Assembly (NCBI GenBank): GCA_900553145.1
Contig: USCL01000130.1
Span: 1 to 9,988, forward strand
DNA: 9,988 nucleotides
Origin: an uncultured Desulfovibrio sp.
GTDB lineage: Bacteria; Desulfobacterota; Desulfovibrionia; Desulfovibrionales; Desulfovibrionaceae
Direction: 5' to 3'
Of this stretch, positions 6,188-9,988 are shown piece after piece. The notes under the pieces were generated by a model, which saw only the letters and a program-made list of their open reading frames with translations, did no database searches and had not been told where the DNA came from. Every line of letters starts with the position of its first letter. Positions within the stretch are counted from its first letter, which is position 1. Both the position numbers and the translations under genes were made by a program.

Positions 6188-6199
6188 CCCCATTTCGCG

Positions 6200-7759
6200 C
6201 TACTGGATCTTCTTGTTGCCTTCCCACATCTGGTCGGCCTTCGGCAGGGGCTTCAGGTACGCGAACCACGGGTGGGTCTTGAGGTATTCGGGGTCCTGCT
6301 GGAGCTTGCGGGTCATCTTGAGGATAGGCGGCACAATCTGCTTGATGTCGCCTTCCAGCTTCGGCGCGATGGCGTAGTTGGTCGCCTTGAGCGCCGCGTT
6401 GATGGCGTCCTGGCTCAGGGTGATGGAGCTGGTCAGCGTGTCGAGGGCCTTGGCGGGGTTATGGAACCCGACGCTGTTTTCGGCGGACACGAAATCCCAG
6501 AACATCTGGCCCTTGCGGACGGCTTCCTTGGCCTGGATGATCAGCTGGTCATAGTCGGCGGGCTTTTCGCCGGTGTATTCAAGGGCGAGGCGCACGGCTT
6601 CGTGGGCGCGCACGGAGTATTCCTGCGCAACCAGAAGCTGCTTGTACGTCTTGTCCTGCGTGTATTCGATACGCCCGCGCAGGTACGTCGCGGTCTTGTC
6701 TGCGTGGCACTGGCGGCAGGCGCGCAGCTCGGGGTCGCGCAGAGGCGAGGTCCACCAGTGGCTGGACATCTTCTTGCCGTCCTCGCGCTGATAAGGCATG
6801 TGGCAGTCGGCGCAGGCTACGCCGGCGGCGCCGTGCGGGCCGTCGATCCACGTTTCATAGTCGGGATGCTGCATCTTCAGCATGGGCGTCTGGGAAACGG
6901 GGTGCACCCAGTCGGCGAACTTGCCCTTGAAGCCGGGCATGTCCACGTTGCCGTTGTCTTCATACACGCTGTAGATCGCTTCGGGCGTGAAGCCGTTCTT
7001 CCACGGGAAGACCGGGCGCTTCGTGGGTCCGTGGCCGGGATCGGTGAAGTAGTACTCCACGTGGCACTGGGCGCACACGAGGGAACGCATTTCGCTGCGG
7101 GGGAGCTTTGCCGGGTCCTTGCCCACGGACTTCAGATAATCCTTGAGCGGCTCGCTGTAGAGCTGGAGCTGCATGGTTTCGGCGTTGTGGCAGGTCGCGC
7201 AGCCGATGGAGTCGTCGTCCTTGATTTCCGTACGGAACTGGTTGAAGTCCTTGGCCCAGAAATCGTCGCCGTACTGCTTGATCCACTGCACCATCTTGGG
7301 CGTCTTGCAGTTCCAGCAGGTGGCGGGCATGCCGCCCTTTTCGCCGTACCGGTTGATGCGGTCGATTTCGAGGATGTCGTGGATCGCGTAGGTGTGGCCG
7401 CGCGCTTCACGGTATTCGTACATGAAGGGGTAGCCGAGCCACAGGTTCTTGAGGTACGGCTGGGCTCCCTGCTTATAGCCTTCGGGCAGGGGGTTGACGT
7501 CGTCGTTCTTCATGAAGTTGACGGAGCCCTTGTACTTGCTCATGAACGTGGATTCGTTGTTCCGATCATAACTGGCGGCCTGCAAGGGGAAATCCTTCCG
7601 GAACGCCGAAGTCTTGTTGTCATCGGAATCCTTCAGGCCGGTCTTGTATACCGGGGTCTTCAATTCGGCCGTGGACACGTCGTCACAGCCAGCGGCAAGT
7701 CCCACGGCGGCGCACACCACCGCCAACCGGATCAGAGTGTAAAATACTCGGCTATTCAT
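6200..7759 (-). CDS. nrfA: Cytochrome c nitrite reductase, catalytic subunit
   Basis: This 519-residue pentahaem enzyme reduces nitrite to ammonium with six electrons at the outer face of the membrane. Five haem motifs are seen: the active-site CWNCK (Cys148-Cys151, Lys152 as the proximal ligand), then CATCH (187-191), CAQCH (229-233), CADCH (316-320) and CRQCH (348-352). Active-site residues by alignment are Arg134, Tyr236 (in EYYF) and His298. Glu235, Tyr236, Lys295 and Gln297 (LKMQHPDYETW) match the calcium site of known NrfA. The N terminus is a signal peptide ending in LAAGC (Cys25), which looks like a lipobox, so the enzyme may be lipid-anchored as well as bound to NrfH. The ATG overlaps the end of nrfH by 8 nt (ATGAATAG), suggesting translational coupling. 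No key residue is missing. Confidence 0.97.
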   Translation of the reverse strand: MNSRVFYTLIRLAVVCAAVGLAAGCDDVSTAELKTPVYKTGLKDSDDNKTSAFRKDFPLQAASYDRNNESTFMSKYKGSVNFMKNDDVNPLPEGYKQGAQPYLKNLWLGYPFMYEYREARGHTYAIHDILEIDRINRYGEKGGMPATCWNCKTPKMVQWIKQYGDDFWAKDFNQFRTEIKDDDSIGCATCHNAETMQLQLYSEPLKDYLKSVGKDPAKLPRSEMRSLVCAQCHVEYYFTDPGHGPTKRPVFPWKNGFTPEAIYSVYEDNGNVDMPGFKGKFADWVHPVSQTPMLKMQHPDYETWIDGPHGAAGVACADCHMPYQREDGKKMSSHWWTSPLRDPELRACRQCHADKTATYLRGRIEYTQDKTYKQLLVAQEYSVRAHEAVRLALEYTGEKPADYDQLIIQAKEAVRKGQMFWDFVSAENSVGFHNPAKALDTLTSSITLSQDAINAALKATNYAIAPKLEGDIKQIVPPILKMTRKLQQDPEYLKTHPWFAYLKPLPKADQMWEGNKKIQ

Positions 7760-8228
7760 CGGCCACCATCCTTGTGCTGATGGGCTTCATGCGCATGTGC
7801 TGCGCACTACGGTGACAGTCGACGCAGTAGGGCTTGGCGTCCATGCTGGCGACATTCTCGTTGGTTGCAAAATGACAGGCCTTGCAGTTCGCGTTGACGA
7901 CGTCCTTCGTCGCCATGCCCGCCACGATGGGAAGGTCCACATCGCCCAGAGTATTCATATAGAAATCCCTGGCGCCTTCCTTCGCCTTAAAGGGCAACTT
8001 CGACAGCAAAGCCGTCGGAGCGTGACATTCGTTGCAAGCCAGCTTGGCATGGGGGGACAGCTTGTGCGTCCGTGCGGCCTGTTCCATGATATGACAACTG
8101 GAACAGAAGGGACGCGCATCCGTCACCCGCATACCCCACGCCAGCCCTGCCAGCACGAGCACGCCCAGCGCAACGCCGCCCAGCAGTATCTTCAACCACG
8201 GGCACTTGCGGGGTGACACCTCAGACAT
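7752..8228 (-). CDS. nrfH: NapC/NirT-family tetrahaem menaquinol dehydrogenase, NrfA partner
   Basis: This 158-residue protein anchors NrfA in the membrane and passes electrons to it from menaquinol. It has one N-terminal hydrophobic helix (about residues 11-31), then a periplasmic domain with four c-type haem motifs: CSSCH (42-46), CNECH (65-69), CKACH (115-119) and CVDCH (135-139). The first is followed by Ile-Met (CSSCHIM), matching the unusual Met ligand known at haem 1 of Desulfovibrio NrfH. The length fits the short NrfH type. The frame is open to 8294, but the ATG at 8228 is chosen because AGGAGG (8234-8239) sits 5 nt upstream and the extra 22 residues are not family-like; an adjacent ATG at 8231 is too close to that site. 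It is the first gene of a two-gene operon with nrfA. Confidence 0.96.
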   Translation of the reverse strand: MSEVSPRKCPWLKILLGGVALGVLVLAGLAWGMRVTDARPFCSSCHIMEQAARTHKLSPHAKLACNECHAPTALLSKLPFKAKEGARDFYMNTLGDVDLPIVAGMATKDVVNANCKACHFATNENVASMDAKPYCVDCHRSAQHMRMKPISTRMVADE

Positions 8229-8317
8229 CATTGCCTCCTCTTGCAACAGATACCAAAACCGCTTCCGGCGGGCTGTCTCCCAGCCACGCGGCAAACGGCA
8301 ATCCTCTTCTTTCCCTT

Positions 8318-8333
8318 ATCAAAAACCATGCCG
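8318..8333 (-). promoter_or_regulatory. Weak sigma-54-like element upstream of nrfH
   Basis: The minus strand reads CGGCATGGTTTTTGAT, resembling TGGCACG-N4-TTGCT, with the GG and the T-run in place but GA instead of the normally invariant GC at -12. Transcription would begin about 80 nt before nrfH. The distance to the TGACA boxes (about 115-165 bp upstream) would suit an enhancer-binding regulator. The -12 mismatch keeps confidence low. Confidence 0.25.
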
Positions 8334-8448
8334 GGATTGCGCCTTTTCGTACAAAACGAAATACGCTTGAAATAACGCAGGATACGCAGAAGATGAAGAT
8401 GAGGAGCATTCTCATTTTTCCTTTTCCCTTGCTTCAGTATGATTTTTA

Positions 8449-8481
8449 TGACAGCTAGTCAGAAAAAGCTGACAAATTGTC
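8449..8481. promoter_or_regulatory. Two TGACA-N4-GTC boxes spaced 21 bp
   Basis: TGACAGCTAGTC starts at 8449 and TGACAAATTGTC at 8470. Each box is a partial inverted repeat (TGACA-N4-GTC, the second containing the exact palindrome GACAAATTGTC), and the two copies are spaced by exactly 21 bp, two turns of the helix. They lie about 220-250 bp upstream of nrfH and about 180-210 bp upstream of the kinase. They look like a tandem operator for a dimeric response regulator or CRP/FNR-type protein. The second box overlaps the candidate -35 of the kinase promoter. Confidence 0.5.
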
Positions 8482-8505
8482 CGATCTGGGCAACCTGTTC
8501 ATAAC
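8477..8505 (+). promoter_or_regulatory. Candidate promoter for the histidine kinase
   Basis: TTGTCC (8477-8482) and CATAAC (8500-8505) are separated by 17 nt; each matches the sigma-70 consensus at four positions. It would give a leader of about 145 nt. Its -35 overlaps the second TGACA box, so a protein bound there could repress the gene. Confidence 0.35.
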
Positions 8506-8657
8506 GATTCCTATTGCCTAAAACGGATTGGAGGCCGCTCCCCCGGCCCCGGGCACGATGCGGGACGGGGCGGCGGGGCTCGGGCTACCCGTCCGGGATT
8601 TCGAGGAAACGCCTTGCCCCCGGATGCCTTGTCTTTGATTCTGTAGAGGAGCCTCCC

Positions 8658-9988
8658 ATGTCCGCGTTGTCGTGGCGCGTATTGCGCCTTCCCCTCCTGC
8701 TCATCCTGCTCTGGTGCCTGCTGCTGTTCGCCCTGTTCCGCTGGACCGTCCAGCGCGAGGACGAGTACGCCACCGGGCTGGCCCGCATCCAGACCGCGAC
8801 GCTCTTCTCCAGCATTGTCGATACCCGGGACTGGAACGCCAACAACGGCGGCGTATGGGTCCGCGAACACCCGGGCTGCCCGGCCAACCCGTGGCTGCCG
8901 GAAGAGGAACGCACCCTCCGCGCCGAAGACGGCACGCCCCTCGTGAAAGTCAATCCCGCCTACATGACCCGCCAGATTGCGGAAAGCTTCACCTCCACGC
9001 TGGCAAGCTTCCGCATCTCCAGCCTGTCCCCCAAGCGTCCGGGAAACCGCGCCGATCCGTGGGAAACGGGGGCCCTGCTCTCCTTCGGGGACGGCAGGCA
9101 CGAACGCTTTGATCTGGTTTCCGACAAGGAAGGCGCGCGGTACCGCTATATGGCGGCCCTGCCCGCCAAGGAAAGCTGCATCCAGTGCCATCAGGACAAA
9201 AAGGTCGGCGACGTGCTCGGCGGCATCAGCGTATCCATCTCCGCCGATCCCCTTTTCGAAGCGGCCGCCGAACGCAAGCGCACCACCGGGCTCGCCTTCG
9301 GGATCATCGGGATCATCGGCATGGTGGGGATCGGCGGGGCCACCTTCCAGATCAACCGCAAGAAGGAACTCGCCGAAACCGCCAACCGCACCAAGAGCGC
9401 CTTCCTCGCCAACATGACCCACGACATGCGCACCCCGCTGACCGGCATCCTCGGCATGGCCGAATTGCTGGAACGCGAAACGCGGGACCCGCGTCACCGC
9501 TACCTGATCGCCAACCTCCGGAAGGCGACCGACAGCCTGCTCGCGGTCGTCGACGGGATCATGCGCTATTCCCTGCTTGAGGCCGACAGGCAGCCCACCT
9601 GTTGCGCGCCGTTCTCCCTGCGCGCCGAGCTCGGCGCCTGCATCGCCGCGCTGCGCCCGGCCTGCGCCAGCCGGGACATCCGGCTTTCGCTCGTGGCGGA
9701 CGATACCGTGCCCGACGGGCTCGTGGGCGATGGCTTCCGGCTGCGGCAGGCGCTCGGCAACCTGCTCGGCAATGCGGTCAAATTTACGGAAAAAGGCTCC
9801 GTCACCCTGCGCGTCACCCGGACGGAAACGCAGGCCCCCGAGGGCCGGTGCGCGCTGTCCTTCCAGATCATCGACACCGGCAGAGGCATCCCGGCGGACG
9901 AACAGGAGCGCATCTTCGAAAGTTTCGAGCAGGGAGCGAGCGTCCAAGGCTTGGGCGATCCGCACGAAACCGGCGTGGGGCTCGGGCT
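8658..9988 (+). CDS. Sensor histidine kinase with periplasmic c-haem DUF3365/Tll0287-like domain (partial)
   Basis: The gene runs off the right edge; 443 codons are visible. The ATG at 8658 has AGAGGAG (8645-8651) 6 nt upstream. Domains in order: membrane helix 1 (about 10-28), then a periplasmic domain with NPAYMTRQ (99-106), a SLSPKRPGNRADPWE segment, and one c-type haem motif CIQCH (174-178) followed by KVGDVLGGISVSIS. These are the marks of DUF3365/Tll0287-like sensors. Membrane helix 2 (about 211-231) is followed directly by HisKA with NMTHDMRTPLTG (His255 as phosphate acceptor) and HATPase_c with N box NLLGNAVKF (368-376), G1 DTGRGIP (406-412), FESFEQ and the start of the G2 GVGLG. No PAS or HAMP domain is evident. 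It is divergent from nrfHA, so it probably senses a nitrogen oxide or redox cue and controls that operon. The partner regulator is outside the window. Confidence 0.9.
   Translation, partial: MSALSWRVLRLPLLLILLWCLLLFALFRWTVQREDEYATGLARIQTATLFSSIVDTRDWNANNGGVWVREHPGCPANPWLPEEERTLRAEDGTPLVKVNPAYMTRQIAESFTSTLASFRISSLSPKRPGNRADPWETGALLSFGDGRHERFDLVSDKEGARYRYMAALPAKESCIQCHQDKKVGDVLGGISVSISADPLFEAAAERKRTTGLAFGIIGIIGMVGIGGATFQINRKKELAETANRTKSAFLANMTHDMRTPLTGILGMAELLERETRDPRHRYLIANLRKATDSLLAVVDGIMRYSLLEADRQPTCCAPFSLRAELGACIAALRPACASRDIRLSLVADDTVPDGLVGDGFRLRQALGNLLGNAVKFTEKGSVTLRVTRTETQAPEGRCALSFQIIDTGRGIPADEQERIFESFEQGASVQGLGDPHETGVGLG

Larger units (their letters stand above)
5834..6199. other. Convergent intergenic region rich in hairpins
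   Basis: No gene is supported between the plus-strand membrane protein and the end of nrfA. The stretch contains at least four inverted repeats: CCGGAAGGCC with partner arms at 5853-5890, CGCCGC/GCGGCG at 5913-5928, the major 21-bp stem at 5937-5987, and the compound stem at 6145-6187. Smaller stems lie at 6007-6024 (CGGGAG/CTCCCG) and around 6055-6086 (GGGGCCG/CGGCCCC). A 111-codon minus-strand frame crosses these structures and the nrfA end; it shows no protein-like features. Confidence 0.7.
8229..8657. other. Divergent control region between nrfHA and the haem kinase
   Basis: No gene is supported here: the small frames on both strands have no family features, and one is just the upstream extension of nrfH. 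The region has lower GC than its flanks in the middle (about 8310-8480) and holds the regulatory candidates listed separately: a weak sigma-54-like element for nrfH, the TTTCGT/ACGAAA inverted repeat at about 8344-8360, two TGACA boxes and a sigma-70-like promoter for the kinase. Confidence 0.7.

Noticed and set aside
6272..7780. A 502-codon open frame on the plus strand
   Set aside because: It lies antisense to nrfA, which has all five haem motifs and the active-site residues. Long antisense frames are common opposite high-GC genes.
8396..8430. A small stem (ATGAG/CTCAT) followed by T/C-rich sequence, as a possible terminator or attenuator
   Set aside because: The stem is only five pairs with a 7-nt loop, and no gene ends upstream of it on that strand.
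8511..9965. A 484-codon open frame on the minus strand
   Set aside because: It is antisense to the histidine kinase, whose plus-strand frame has haem, H, N and G1 motifs. The antisense product is Gly/Ala/Arg-rich without family features.

Overview
The window reads as chromosomal DNA from a sulfate- or sulfite-reducing Desulfovibrionaceae-type bacterium (Desulfovibrio/Bilophila-like). This is an inference from gene content: an NrfH/NrfA cytochrome c nitrite reductase in the order typical of that group, a DUF39/HcyBio homocysteine-forming enzyme, a Ros/MucR-type zinc-finger regulator and a DUF2333 protein. The genes have high-GC codon usage, apart from one very AT-rich interruption. Species cannot be fixed from this sequence.

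Layout. 1-52 is a pure AG then TG dinucleotide tract. 75-452 (-) is a single-domain rhodanese and 639-1133 (-) a MucR-family regulator. 1273-1656 (-) is a small unrecognised ORF. 1679-1896 (-) is a decayed IS200/IS605-type TnpA transposase with a one-base deletion, followed by roughly 400 bp of about 22% GC DNA without genes. 2336-3253 (-) encodes a DUF2333 membrane-anchored protein and ends at a perfect 32-bp palindromic terminator. 3558-4730 (-) encodes the DUF39 enzyme. A divergent promoter region separates it from 4964-5833 (+), a four-helix membrane protein of unknown function. A 21-bp stem hairpin lies between that gene and the convergent nrf operon. nrfA (6200-7759) and nrfH (7752-8228) overlap by 8 nt on the minus strand. 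8658-9988 (+) is a sensor histidine kinase cut off by the window edge.

How the parts fit. NrfH anchors in the membrane, takes electrons from menaquinol and passes them to periplasmic NrfA, which reduces nitrite to ammonium. The divergent kinase has a periplasmic DUF3365/Tll0287-like domain with one c-type heme motif (CIQCH), so it is a plausible haem-based sensor controlling nrfHA. The 429-bp region between them holds two TGACA-N4-GTC boxes exactly 21 bp apart and a weak sigma-54-like element in front of nrfH. A cognate response regulator would be expected beyond the right edge. The most interesting parts are this haem-kinase/nrf control unit and the AT-rich mobile-element scar near a MucR-type regulator.
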